Made by a program: the position numbers and the translations under genes. Shown one piece after another: positions 9,196-18,117 of a stretch of 44,749 nt of DNA. The DNA is from Planctomycetota bacterium (GTDB taxonomy: Bacteria; Planctomycetota; Phycisphaerae; WQYP01): NCBI GenBank assembly GCA_021805985.1, contig JAJZDN010000031.1, positions 1 to 44,749 on the forward strand. The letters run 5' to 3'. The notes beneath the pieces are model-generated. The model did not search any database, was not told where the DNA came from, and saw nothing but the letters and a program-made list of their open reading frames with translations. Within the stretch, counting starts at the first letter, position 1, and the number at the start of each line of letters is the position of its first letter.

Positions 9196-10773
9196 TCAAT
9201 GCAGCACGCCGCTTAGCGCCTGCACCAGGATCTTGAGCACCGGTGCAACGGGATCCAGCACCAGAACTGTGGGCAAGATCCCTCCGGCGAGCAAGGCGAT
9301 GATCAAAGGTAAAAACACCAGTCGTTCGCGCAGCGACAAGGCATGGAAATGCTGATGCTCCGGCCGCCCCGGTCCAAAAAACAGCCGCTCGATGGTCCAC
9401 AACAGCACCGCCGCCATAAGTACCATCGCAATACACATCGCCAAGGCAGCCGGCAGCAGAGCATGACCCATCAGCACGTGCTGTCTGGCGCTAATAGCTG
9501 CAGCCCGAAACATTCCCAGTATGGTTAGCAAGTCCCCGCCAAAGACCGCCAGACCCGGCAACGCCAGCGCCGACATAAAACCAATCATCGAGAAAATAAA
9601 TAAATCCGGTATTACCTGGGCCAGCCCCCCCAGGCGCGGTAAGTCGCGGTGGCTGGCCCGCACTTCAATAATATGGCTGGTCCATAGCATGGCCATGATC
9701 GTTACTGCCGTCCCCATGCTTAATAAAAGGCCGCCATTAAAGCCCGTTATATTTCCCGCGGCAACCCCCAGAAGCACAAAACCGGCCTGCCCGATTAGCC
9801 AGTAGGCAATGACGCGGCGGAAATCACTTTGCGCCAAGCCGCACAGGGCCGCATAAATCACGCCCGCAGCCCCCAGAATGGCCAGCGTATTGCGCCAGAT
9901 CACCAGTTGCATTGGAAACAACGCTACTACAAACCGATCCAACGCATAACCCGCGAGAAGAAACTGCGAACAGATAATCATCATCGCGGACGGAGCGGCG
10001 GATTCAGCCACAGCGTCCGGCAGCCAGAAATGTACCCCCGCGGTTCCCAGCCGAATGCCCAGCGCCAGCATCAGCAGCCAAAATGCCGCCGTCGCCCACG
10101 CATTGGTCGGCCCTAAAGCCATTCTTAATTGCGGATCCTGGGCGATGCGTGTAAAGCTCAAAGTTCCCTGCCCAAAGCCCCCCACACCGCGCGTTGAAAG
10201 ACTTATTAATAAACACGCCCCCAGCATTGCCGCCGAGCCGGTAATCCAGAACAATGCCATTTTCAACGCTGCGGGCCTTCGGCGTGCCCCGCCCCACACG
10301 CCAATAAGCAGGAAGCAGGGAAACAGGGAAACGGTGGTAAGCAGATAGAACAGGAACAGGTCCATGCTGGCTGCCGCCCCCACCACGCATCCTTCCAACA
10401 GGAGCATGAGCACATAATAGGCTTTCACCTGGGCATTTACGCCATAACTGGCCAGGATCGCAATCAGGCTTATGCCGCAGATCAACAACACTGTCACCAT
10501 GGACAAGCCATCCACACCGACATGATAGTGAACATTCAAATCACGAAACCACAACACATTTTGCTGTAATTGAGCTCGGCCACCAAATTGAGGCGACCAG
10601 TTAAACAGCCGGGCCGCCGCCAAAGCAATCAGCATATTGCCCGCGCTGACCGCCACGGCACTATAACGGATCAACCGCAGACGGCCGATGGGCAAAATGC
10701 CCAGAACAAATGCGCCAATTAACGGCAGGACCATCAGCCACGTCAGAATCGAACTGTAAAAAAATGGTTTCAA
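9196..10773 (-). CDS. nuoM: NuoM-like membrane subunit with channel residues replaced
   Basis: NADH-quinone oxidoreductase chain M / Mrp-antiporter family, 525 residues with about 14 membrane helices. Family landmarks are clear: VHYHVGVDGLSM (81-92), SMDLFLFY...FPCFLLIGVWGG (137-162), HFWLPDAVAES (248-258) and SDFRRVIAYWLIGQAGFVLLG. In canonical NuoM the helix-5 block reads Y-x-F-[FW]-E; here it is YLLTT, placing Thr147 at the essential glutamate. The two channel lysines align with Arg241 (GIRLG before HFWLPDA) and Leu272 (SQFLLAGYA). The subunit fold is kept but the proton path is altered. The start is TTG 10773 with AAAGG five bases upstream. It lies 57 bases after the L-like gene and 96 before the N-like gene, in one operon. 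Confidence 0.85.
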   Translation of the reverse strand: MKPFFYSSILTWLMVLPLIGAFVLGILPIGRLRLIRYSAVAVSAGNMLIALAAARLFNWSPQFGGRAQLQQNVLWFRDLNVHYHVGVDGLSMVTVLLICGISLIAILASYGVNAQVKAYYVLMLLLEGCVVGAAASMDLFLFYLLTTVSLFPCFLLIGVWGGARRRPAALKMALFWITGSAAMLGACLLISLSTRGVGGFGQGTLSFTRIAQDPQLRMALGPTNAWATAAFWLLMLALGIRLGTAGVHFWLPDAVAESAAPSAMMIICSQFLLAGYALDRFVVALFPMQLVIWRNTLAILGAAGVIYAALCGLAQSDFRRVIAYWLIGQAGFVLLGVAAGNITGFNGGLLLSMGTAVTIMAMLWTSHIIEVRASHRDLPRLGGLAQVIPDLFIFSMIGFMSALALPGLAVFGGDLLTILGMFRAAAISARQHVLMGHALLPAALAMCIAMVLMAAVLLWTIERLFFGPGRPEHQHFHALSLRERLVFLPLIIALLAGGILPTVLVLDPVAPVLKILVQALSGVLH

Positions 10774-10830
10774 GTCAACCTTTCAAACTTGCCTGTAAAT
10801 AATCGCATCCCCGATCCGCAGACGATGGCG

Positions 10831-12921
10831 TTATTTACTTACCCCTACCGCCAGTAACGCGATAACACTTAGTAGGACCAGCGCCAACAAGACGTATACG
10901 ACCGGCCTGTTGCGCTTCAACAACCTAAGTTGGCTGGCCGCCCCCCCTGCCGGACGATCCAGCCGTTCCCAGAAAGAAACATTTAATCCGGTTTCCGCCG
11001 CAGCCACAAGAATGCTGGCCAGCCGGATCACGATCGCTACTGTCACCAGCATCCATTCCACGACCCACCGGTCCAGAAACGCTACCGCCTTCCCAATCAC
11101 CTGCACGGGAAAGCCCACAAGCACAGAAAACAGATCCGCAAAATACATATCTGCCGCCAGCCACCGATATACCAGGTTAGGCCCGGTACGCCGGCGCAGC
11201 GCATCCGCCTTCTGCAACCCGCCGGCGTAGATCAATGCCACCACCGCCAACGCCGCAGGCCCCAGCCATTCCAACGGCCGCAACAACATTCCATCAAACC
11301 CTGCCGGAATGTGACGGAGATGTCGAATCCCCGACATTCCTATGACATGGGCAAATAAACCAGAAAGATCGACAAACGGCTGCCCGGCAATCATGACCCC
11401 CACCAGCAAGATCAGCAAGGGAAACGTCTGCACCGCCAATTCGCCTTCTTCCAGGGGTTGCCCTCGAGCTTTACCGCCGAAAATCAAATACCACCATCGT
11501 GTTAATGCCAGGGCCGTTACGTAGCACATGACTAGCGGCACCCAATATAAAAACTTGCCGAACTCCCCAATTTTCCAGGCGTAGGCATGAACATGCAGCA
11601 GCCCTTGCCGCATGATTTCGGTCATCCCTGACAGCCCCATACCCGCGGCTCCCAGCACCAAAACACCGCTGACGATGGCGGTGATGGGCAGACGTCGCCA
11701 CACACCGCCGAGTTGACTCATATCACGCTGGCCACCGCTGGCGCGTAAAACAGTTCCGGAGGCGAGAAACAGTCCGCAATAAATTAAGGCCGTCAACAGC
11801 CCTCCCAGCAAACCGGCCGCCTCATTACCGGAACCGAAAAATACAAAATTCAAGCCCACCTGTGCAATTAACAGCCATGCCACAGCGCGTTTAATATCTT
11901 TCTGCACCAGCGCAATACATGATCCGCAGAATTGTGTTGTGGCTCCCATCATCGCCACTGTTAACGCGGCATTCAGATTCAGCAGCCCCACGCAATGGGC
12001 CAAAAGCAAAAGGCCGCCGCCGGCGATCACCGTTCCCGCCAGCATGGCGTTGGCCTCGGACAGGCCAGGGATGGTTTCTGGCACCCATGTATGCAGGGGA
12101 AACTGTCCGGCTTTCGCCAACGCTGCCGCCACCAGGCACACCCCTCCCAGGCTCCGCCAGGTTAAACCGGGGAACCAATGGTTCAGTGAGGCAATGGGCT
12201 GTTCAATTCCCGGGACAAACCCAGCCATTCGAGTCGGGGCATGACCAAAGAGAAGCTGATGGTCCAGGGGAGTTCCATGCAACGCAAAAATGGTGATGCC
12301 CAGGACAAACAAGGCATCGGCAATTACATGCGGCAAGAGGATGCGCCGCACAATGGGCCGGTCGGGCGGTCGATTGGTCCACTGGATCATGCAGCAGGAC
12401 GTATAAATTGCCAATTCTAGCATCAGATACATCTGCACAGCATTGATGGATAGCGCCGCCATGACCAGGAAAAATGCGGTCAAATTCCCCAGGGCAAAAT
12501 AATCTGGCGGAATCGATTTGTACTTGAGCATCCCCAGCGTGTGCACCTGGACCAGAAGGACAATGAATAAAAACAACATGAAAAAAGCCAAATTCAGCGA
12601 TCCGCTGGAAATGCCCAGCGCAATCATCGGCGTGCCGCCGGTGCCCACGCCCGGCAGAGGCAACCAGTTAAATAACAGGCTATGACTCTGCGATTGTCCC
12701 GGTACGCCGGCATGTGCCAACCGGAGAATAATGGCACCCAGAGCCGCCCCCAGGGCCGCCAGCAGTGAAATAACGCTTATATAAGCTGCGGTAGAGGCCG
12801 ATCGGCGAGCCAGGCCCGCTATGATGAGAAAACCAGCCAGCAAAAAGCCGGCCGCCAGCAACAAAATAGTATTAGCGTATATCATTGACGGCAACGAACC
12901 CATCCACACCGGGGATTGCAT
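10831..12921 (-). CDS. nuoL: NuoL-like membrane subunit
   Basis: Complex I chain L / antiporter-like subunit, 696 residues with about 16 membrane helices, including a C-terminal extension with the long amphipathic stretch typical of NuoL. Unlike its two downstream partners it keeps the helix-5 glutamate (MYLMLELAIYTS, Glu169) and the lysine of AALAKAGQFPLHTWVPE (Lys270), followed by DIKRAVAWLLIAQVGLNF. The histidine usual in the PTPVSALIHAA loop is a leucine here (SEANAMLAG). It is the first gene of an L-M-N operon. The only upstream neighbour is divergent, so no nuoA-K genes stand next to it. DabB-type or Mrp-type relatives are alternatives, but no DabA or small Mrp subunits are visible. Confidence 0.87.
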   Translation of the reverse strand: MQSPVWMGSLPSMIYANTILLLAAGFLLAGFLIIAGLARRSASTAAYISVISLLAALGAALGAIILRLAHAGVPGQSQSHSLLFNWLPLPGVGTGGTPMIALGISSGSLNLAFFMLFLFIVLLVQVHTLGMLKYKSIPPDYFALGNLTAFFLVMAALSINAVQMYLMLELAIYTSCCMIQWTNRPPDRPIVRRILLPHVIADALFVLGITIFALHGTPLDHQLLFGHAPTRMAGFVPGIEQPIASLNHWFPGLTWRSLGGVCLVAAALAKAGQFPLHTWVPETIPGLSEANAMLAGTVIAGGGLLLLAHCVGLLNLNAALTVAMMGATTQFCGSCIALVQKDIKRAVAWLLIAQVGLNFVFFGSGNEAAGLLGGLLTALIYCGLFLASGTVLRASGGQRDMSQLGGVWRRLPITAIVSGVLVLGAAGMGLSGMTEIMRQGLLHVHAYAWKIGEFGKFLYWVPLVMCYVTALALTRWWYLIFGGKARGQPLEEGELAVQTFPLLILLVGVMIAGQPFVDLSGLFAHVIGMSGIRHLRHIPAGFDGMLLRPLEWLGPAALAVVALIYAGGLQKADALRRRTGPNLVYRWLAADMYFADLFSVLVGFPVQVIGKAVAFLDRWVVEWMLVTVAIVIRLASILVAAAETGLNVSFWERLDRPAGGAASQLRLLKRNRPVVYVLLALVLLSVIALLAVGVSK

Positions 12922-13354
12922 AATTTCCGAAACCCGTTCGGCATTGATTCCCCTGAACCTCGCTAAAGTCTAATCCACAGCGGCCTAACCGGCTACCCCG
13001 CGGGTGGCCCGGTGGACGACAAGGTCCAGCATTTGGGAGAGTATCGCGGCATAGAGCACCGTGGTGATCACCCGGTGGTCAGTTCGCAACACCAGATCAA
13101 CCACCGGATTAATCATCGGTGCTCTGCAGGTAGCGGCAATGATGGCGTACGCACACGCCCCATGCGGCGCCAAGACATCTTGCGGCAATGCGACTAAACT
13201 AATCGGCGGTAATAAATGATTGAAAGGCTTAAATGTATTGGGATGTTTCGGTAGCCGCAAACTTGAGCGTGTGTCAGGGCGAGGAATTTTATGGCGAAAT
13301 CAGGTCCTGCATGAAGACCGGACAGAGCTGCCAGCTGCGCAGGTGGAGTTACCG
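12922..13354. other. divergent intergenic region between the L-like gene and the acyltransferase
   Basis: These 433 bases must hold the promoters of both divergent units. I see no convincing -35/-10 pair. The only clear structure is hairpin repeat copy 3 at 13054-13124. An in-frame TTG at 13220 would extend the acyltransferase by 45 residues but has no ribosome site and encodes no recognisable domain. Confidence 0.6.
13054..13124. repeat. 71-bp hairpin repeat, copy 3, the most symmetrical
   Basis: Starts GAGCACCG and ends CGGTGCTC, with inner arms TGGTGATCACCCGGTGGT and ACCACCGGATTAATCAT, giving an almost continuous stem of about 26 base pairs around a 17-19-base loop. It is the same element as copies 1 and 2, about 7.6 kb away, but with a different loop. 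Its position between two divergent genes shows that the element is not tied to gene ends. Confidence 0.8.
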
Positions 13355-14140
13355 ATGAAAGATTTACCGCTTCCGGTCTATAGTCCGATCGTGGCGGCTA
13401 TGGCCCGATGGTACGTCCCGCACTTTGTACGCAAGGCCTTCCATGCCGTGCGCCTGGATGCCCAAAGCGTGCTCCCCCCGGCGGTTACCCCCACGGTTAT
13501 TTATTTGAATCACCCCTCCTGGTGGGACCCACTGATTGGCGCGGTGATGGCGTGCCGATTTTACCCTCGGCATAAACACTATTGCCCGATAGATGCCCAA
13601 TCCCTCACGCAATACCCGATCATGCGCAAGTTAGGCTTTTTTCCCGTGCATAAAAACACCGCGCGTGGTGCGGCTGATTTTTTGCAAGCCAGCCGAAGCG
13701 TATTGCGGCATAATAATGCCATGCTATGGGTAACGCCGCAGGGCGATTTTGTGGATTCTCTGGTTCGTCCCGTTACACTTAAGCCCGGCTTGGGACATCT
13801 GGCAAGGGATATTCGCCCCATAACTTTTGTACCCATGGCGGTAGAATATATTTTCTGGCAGGATCGCCTCCCGGAAGCTCTGATTTCCATTGGAGCACCC
13901 ATCAATCCAGATATTCATGAGGATAAAACAGCGGCCCAATGGACAAAACTTCTCGCGGCCGAGCTTGAAAATCGCCAGAATGTTTTGCGCGACAAGGCCG
14001 TCTTAAGATCCAGCGATGGTTTTACTACGCTGTTGGAGCGCCAATCCGGTGTGGGGGGAATTTATGATTTGCGCTTGCGATTCGGCGGCAAAAAGCCTCT
14101 ATCGACTCCTGCAAGTCCGGCAGAACGGGACCGTTTATGA
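13355..14140 (+). CDS. PlsC-like lysophospholipid / glycolipid acyltransferase
   Basis: A 261-residue acyltransferase of the PlsC superfamily. The catalytic HX4D motif is NHPSWWDP (His53, Asp58); TPQGDF around residue 129 stands where PlsC has FPEG, and VPMAVEY follows as in the family. It moves an acyl chain onto a hydroxyl acceptor at the inner membrane. The downstream glycosyltransferase starts inside its stop codon (ATGA), so the two proteins are made together. This pairing occurs in carotenoid glycosyl ester formation (CruD/CruC, CrtO/CrtQ), the most attractive reading, though no carotene synthesis gene is in view. Start: GGTGGAG lies six bases before ATG 13355; the longer frame from TTG 13220 lacks support. 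Confidence 0.85.
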   Translation: MKDLPLPVYSPIVAAMARWYVPHFVRKAFHAVRLDAQSVLPPAVTPTVIYLNHPSWWDPLIGAVMACRFYPRHKHYCPIDAQSLTQYPIMRKLGFFPVHKNTARGAADFLQASRSVLRHNNAMLWVTPQGDFVDSLVRPVTLKPGLGHLARDIRPITFVPMAVEYIFWQDRLPEALISIGAPINPDIHEDKTAAQWTKLLAAELENRQNVLRDKAVLRSSDGFTTLLERQSGVGGIYDLRLRFGGKKPLSTPASPAERDRL

Positions 14141-15261
14141 TGCTGCCGATTTTAGTGATGATGGCTCTGTTTCTAGCGGGTGTTCCGGCCGTACTGCTGA
14201 CGGTGAATCTTCCCTTATTCCGTGCACCTGATCCCGGAGCACCAGGCGGCCGCGTTCCTGAACTGTCAGTTCTGATCCCCTCGCGAAATGAGGCTGACCA
14301 TATCGGGGCGGCTATGCAATCGGTTCTGGCCAATCAAGATGTGACGCTTGAATTAATTGTTCTCAACGACCAATCCACCGACGCAACCGCCGACATCGTG
14401 CAAACTCTGGCCGCTGGGGATTCCCGCATTACGCTGATAAACTCGTCCGCGCTGCCGGAGAACTGGTGCGGCAAACAACACGCCTGCTGGCAGTTAGCCC
14501 AGCAAGCCCACTATGAGTTGATGGTATTTATGGATGCCGACGTTGAACTTGCACCCAATGCCTTGGCGCGCATGGCCGGATTCATGCAGACCCGGGAAAT
14601 AGCACTGGGCAGCGGATTTCCGTTGCAGAAAACCCAAAGCTTGTTTGAAAAACTCCTGATTCCCCTGATGTACTTTATTCTCCTGGGTTTTCTGCCGCTG
14701 CATCGGATGAGAAAAAGTAACGATCCGGCGTACAGTGCCGGGTGCGGGCAATTATTTATCGCCAGGAAATCTGTTTATATGGCCGTCGGGGGACATAGCG
14801 CCATCCGTGCTTCCCGCCATGACGGAATCACCCTGCCCCGCGCCTTCCGGCAGGCGGGATTTGCCACCGATATTTTTAATGCCAACAACTTAGCTTCGTG
14901 TCGGATGTATCAATCTGCGGGTGAGGTATTTCAGGGATTGGCGAAAAATGCCACGGAAGCCTTGGCGTCGCGAAAAATGATTATTCCGGCAACGATTATT
15001 CTTCTGGGCGGCCAAGTTATGCCGTTAATTTTGCTGATTATCGCAGTGCTGCTGCACGCCGCGCCGGTCATCATTGTTTTCGCGGCGATTGCTACCGGAC
15101 TAGTTTACTTGCCGCGGATGTTCCTGACGATCCGGTTTCGACAATCAACGCTCGGAGCCATCTTGCATCCGTTGGGAATTTGCCTGCTGGTGGTTATTCA
15201 GTGGTACGCTTTGCTGCGGCAACTGCTGGGCAAAAACATCGCATGGCGCGGCCGGGCGTAA
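14137..15261 (+). CDS. family 2 glycosyltransferase, CruC/CrtQ/HpnB-like
   Basis: Membrane-anchored GT2 glycosyltransferase of 374 residues. Order: an N-terminal membrane helix (about 4-25), GT-A fold start LSVLIPSRNEADHI, LIVLNDQSTDATADIV, the ALPENWCGKQHACWQL segment typical of HpnB/CrtQ-like enzymes, the metal-binding VFMDADVEL, an acceptor loop AGCGQLFIARKSVY, and at least three C-terminal helices (about 285-360). Likely donor is a nucleotide sugar and the acceptor a lipid such as a carotenoid or hopanoid. This is inferred from family and from the coupled acyltransferase, whose stop overlaps this start by four bases. It converges on the alcohol dehydrogenase gene with 29 bases between. 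Confidence 0.88.
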   Translation: MMLPILVMMALFLAGVPAVLLTVNLPLFRAPDPGAPGGRVPELSVLIPSRNEADHIGAAMQSVLANQDVTLELIVLNDQSTDATADIVQTLAAGDSRITLINSSALPENWCGKQHACWQLAQQAHYELMVFMDADVELAPNALARMAGFMQTREIALGSGFPLQKTQSLFEKLLIPLMYFILLGFLPLHRMRKSNDPAYSAGCGQLFIARKSVYMAVGGHSAIRASRHDGITLPRAFRQAGFATDIFNANNLASCRMYQSAGEVFQGLAKNATEALASRKMIIPATIILLGGQVMPLILLIIAVLLHAAPVIIVFAAIATGLVYLPRMFLTIRFRQSTLGAILHPLGICLLVVIQWYALLRQLLGKNIAWRGRA

Positions 15262-15290
15262 CGGGCGATCAACCCCGGCCACCCATTTAC

Positions 15291-16304
15291 TTACATGACC
15301 AGCACCGCGCGGAATCGCACCTTATTAGCCATCATGTGCTCATAAGCTTCGGCGGCTTTTTCAAGCGGGAATTTTTCCACCATCACCTTTATGCCCGTAA
15401 GGGCCGCAAAGTTCAAAGTATCTTGTGAATCCATCGCGGTACCGGATGGCCACCCGGAAACAGATTTACTTTCACCAATAAGTTGCAAGGGCGTTACTGG
15501 AATGGGATCCGTCCCGGCTCCAACAATGACCAGGTGCCCGGCGATACCCAGGCCGGCGATTAGCGGTGCCATGGATTTGCTGTTGGGTGCGGTCGCTAAA
15601 ATAACCCGTGCTCCGCCCCACTTTTTCAACGCCTGCGCCGGCGATTCTTTGGATGTATCTATATAGTTATGCGCCCCAAGTTTCATGGCCAGCTCACGCT
15701 TGGCATCCGAAGCGGAAATAGCTACCGTGTGAAATCCCATAGCCCGCGCAAACTGCACACCCAAATGGCCCAATCCGCCCAGGCCCTGTATGGCCACCAC
15801 ATCACCGCCTCTGGCCCCGCTGTTGCGTAGAGCGTTATACGTTGTCACGCCCGCGCACATCAGTGGCGCGGCATTGGTAGCATCCAGAGCTTCGGGCACA
15901 AGCGCCACCGACTCCTGCGGGACTACGCAATATTCGGCATAACCACCGTCATAGCTGATCCCGGCAATCTGTTCTTTGCCGCAATGAATAAAATCCCCCC
16001 GGCGGCACGGTTCACAGACAAAACAATGGCCGCCATGCCAGCCCACGCCCACCCGCTGCCCGGGCTGAAAGTTTTTTACCGCACTTCCTACAGCATCTAC
16101 GGTACCGATCATTTCATGGCCGGGGATACGTGGATAGCTGATGCCGGGAAATAATCCTTCTTTAACAAACATATCGCTGTGGCAAACGCCGCAAGCTTGA
16201 ACCTTGATTCGAATACCCGAAACCCCCGGCTCGGGAATGGGCCGTTGAACCAACTCAAAAGCCCCTTTTGCATGAGCAACCTGAACCGCACGCATCGTCG
16301 CCAT
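15291..16304 (-). CDS. zinc-dependent alcohol dehydrogenase (AdhP class)
   Basis: Medium-chain NAD(P)-dependent alcohol dehydrogenase, 337 residues. Catalytic zinc ligands lie in ACGVCHSD (Cys41) and the following PGHE (His63, Glu64). The structural zinc site is GHCFVCEPCRRGDFIHC (Cys94, 97, 100, 108). The Rossmann motif is GLGGLGHLGVQFA. WPSGTAMDSQDTLNFAA near the end resembles AdhP-type alcohol preferring enzymes. It oxidises primary alcohols or reduces aldehydes; the physiological substrate cannot be read from sequence. GGAG six bases before ATG 16304 fixes the start; the frame opens ten codons earlier without a site. It follows the CE1 esterase on the same strand, with 453 bases between, so it probably has its own promoter. 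Confidence 0.93.
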   Translation of the reverse strand: MATMRAVQVAHAKGAFELVQRPIPEPGVSGIRIKVQACGVCHSDMFVKEGLFPGISYPRIPGHEMIGTVDAVGSAVKNFQPGQRVGVGWHGGHCFVCEPCRRGDFIHCGKEQIAGISYDGGYAEYCVVPQESVALVPEALDATNAAPLMCAGVTTYNALRNSGARGGDVVAIQGLGGLGHLGVQFARAMGFHTVAISASDAKRELAMKLGAHNYIDTSKESPAQALKKWGGARVILATAPNSKSMAPLIAGLGIAGHLVIVGAGTDPIPVTPLQLIGESKSVSGWPSGTAMDSQDTLNFAALTGIKVMVEKFPLEKAAEAYEHMMANKVRFRAVLVM

Positions 16305-16757
16305 AGTCAACTCCAAAACCAGCATCCACGCCAACGAACCACTGCGAAGGCAAAATCATTTTAGGCCGGCATGCGCTAAAGGGCCAGTTTTTACCGGGCC
16401 TGCCGGGCAAATCAAAAACAAATTGCCCAGTCACCGGGTTATTTTCGCCCATCACCACGATCGATACAGCCGCCATTTATGGTAGGGGTTACAGTGAGCA
16501 ATTGGTCGGAAAATCCATCCGGGGTTATTCCCGGGACAAAATTATCATCGCCACCAAGTGTGGTATGCGATGGGATGACCCCAAAAATGAACCAGCACCC
16601 AACCGTGACGCGGCCATTAGCTCAATGCGGAAGCGTTGAGTTGATCGCGGAAATGAAATCCAATCCCACGAACCGCTCCGTCCCGTCGCGAGCAGTACGC
16701 CGTTTGCCGCCGCGGATTGCAAAGCGGTACCCGGTCTGCCCTTGCATCGCGGCACCG
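16305..16757. other. 453-base gap without a recognisable gene
   Basis: The plus-strand frame across this gap (16479-16973) is Pro/Ser/Arg-rich, has no family resemblance and runs into the esterase gene on the other strand, so it is not called. The only notable structure is the 38-bp repeat at 16617-16654. In the frame of that repeat, a minus-strand reading ends ...ISAINSTLPH and stop, echoing the end of the AMP ligase at 22129. Confidence 0.5.
16617..16654. repeat. 38-bp dispersed repeat, copy A
   Basis: Matches 32 of 38 bases with 22124-22161. The block begins TTAGCTCAATGCGG and ends GCGGAAAT. On the minus strand both copies read ...TLPH followed by TGA. Here the copy is intergenic, behind the esterase gene, while copy B forms the end of a real gene. 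Confidence 0.6.
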
Positions 16758-17951
16758 TCATGTGGCGGACTGAAACAGCAGGGGTGCGAACGTGGAAAGA
16801 TTTCCACGCCACACGCGAAAGGCATGTTGGCCGGGCGTCCATACGGGTGTGAACGCAATGCCTTTGGCGGTCATCCAGGCATCGAGATTATGATTCGCTT
16901 TGGCCACAATGGGATCCTGTTTGCCGCAGGCGATCCACAGCAATTTGATTCGGGAGTTATCGCTTTTATTTAACGTCGGGAAAACGCTGAAAAAGTCCGG
17001 GCCATTGGTATTCACGTAGGAACTCATGCCGACGATCCAAGCGAAGCGATTGAGATTATTTAGCCCCACCGTCAAAGCTTCCCCGCCGCCCATGGATAAA
17101 CCGGCAATCGCGGTCTGATCACGGTGCGTGTGAATCCGATATTGTCGGGCGATGCGGGGCATGACTTCCGCCAGCAAAGTGGCCTGGAATTTTTTCAGAT
17201 TGCTTTGATACAACTGCTTCTGATTTAACCCCGGGCCGGTGCGGGAAATAACCCGCAAATCACCATACCCCAGCGGCATGACCACAATCATTTTCCGAGC
17301 TTTTCCCTGCGCAATAAGATTATCGAGAATAAAATTGGCTCTTCCTACTTTGGTCCACGCGTCCGCCAGATCGCTGTATCCGTGCAGCAGATAAAGAACT
17401 GGATATTTTTGTGCGTTTTCACCGTCATATCCTGGCGGCGTATAGACGTAGTAATCGCGATTATCACCCACGACTTTAGAATGATAAAAATGCCGCTGCA
17501 CCACACCGTGCGGCACGTTGCAATCCTGCCAGAGGGATGGCGGATTTCCGGGAACAAGAACCATGCTGGCGGAATAAAACAGGTTCGGTTTCACCCAGGG
17601 ATTCAGCGGATCAAGCACCCGCGCACCGTCCACGGTAAACGCGTAGGTATATATTTCCGGCGCCAGCGGCCCGACGGTAACGGCCCACATGCCATGCACA
17701 TTTTTTTTCAGCGGCACGGGAGAGGTTCCGCCCAGTGCCAACATCACTGATTTGGCCTGAGCGTCCTGAAACAGAAACGTCACCCGGCGATCCGCATGGA
17801 CCAGCGGCGAAACCGGCAACTGATTCCAGGACACGGCCGCCCGGGCCAGATGGGCAGAACCGGTTGCCAAGACGCCGCCCGCCAAGGCCAACTGCACGGC
17901 AAATGTTCTACGGTTTACCTGCGGCCCGATGATTCCAGATTCTCGCTGCAT
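16758..17951 (-). CDS. secreted CE1-type esterase (feruloyl/acetyl xylan esterase family)
   Basis: Alpha/beta hydrolase of carbohydrate esterase family 1, probably exported. The N-terminus holds a twin-arginine-like leader (NRRTFAVQLALAGGVLA, with Arg14-Arg15) ending near ARAAVS. Residues about 45-130 form an N-terminal beta-sandwich like the CBM48/E-set domain common in these enzymes. The hydrolase domain has YPVLYLLHGYSD, the nucleophile GLSMGGGEAL (Ser286), acid CGKQDP (Asp346) and His376 in PGQHAFRVW. Length of 397 is typical of two-domain members. It likely removes feruloyl or acetyl groups from plant polysaccharide; substrate is inference. GAGGAG five bases before ATG 17951 is a strong ribosome site. 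Confidence 0.87.
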   Translation of the reverse strand: MQRESGIIGPQVNRRTFAVQLALAGGVLATGSAHLARAAVSWNQLPVSPLVHADRRVTFLFQDAQAKSVMLALGGTSPVPLKKNVHGMWAVTVGPLAPEIYTYAFTVDGARVLDPLNPWVKPNLFYSASMVLVPGNPPSLWQDCNVPHGVVQRHFYHSKVVGDNRDYYVYTPPGYDGENAQKYPVLYLLHGYSDLADAWTKVGRANFILDNLIAQGKARKMIVVMPLGYGDLRVISRTGPGLNQKQLYQSNLKKFQATLLAEVMPRIARQYRIHTHRDQTAIAGLSMGGGEALTVGLNNLNRFAWIVGMSSYVNTNGPDFFSVFPTLNKSDNSRIKLLWIACGKQDPIVAKANHNLDAWMTAKGIAFTPVWTPGQHAFRVWRGNLSTFAPLLFQSAT

Positions 17952-18117
17952 GGTTACTCCTCAGATATAAGATTGTCCAAAACGGTGGCGATCAGGTGGC
18001 ATTGGTTACAACACTTCCATGAACACTATGTAAATATACTATCGCAGTACAACTTTGAATAGGCGCAAATTTCCACCGTAAAATCGCGACACCGGATCAG
18101 ACGCATATCTGCCACCG

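Noticed and set aside
10831-12921. DabB subunit of a bicarbonate transporter instead of NuoL
   Set aside because: No DabA (DUF2309) gene is adjacent and two further antiporter-like subunits in M-N order follow, which fits complex I better.
13220-13354. 45-residue N-terminal extension of the acyltransferase from TTG 13220
   Set aside because: No ribosome site and no conserved residues; GGTGGAG directly before ATG 13355 gives a normal start.
16479-16973. 164-codon plus-strand frame
   Set aside because: Opposite strand of the CE1 esterase end plus intergenic sequence; odd composition, no ribosome site, no domain.
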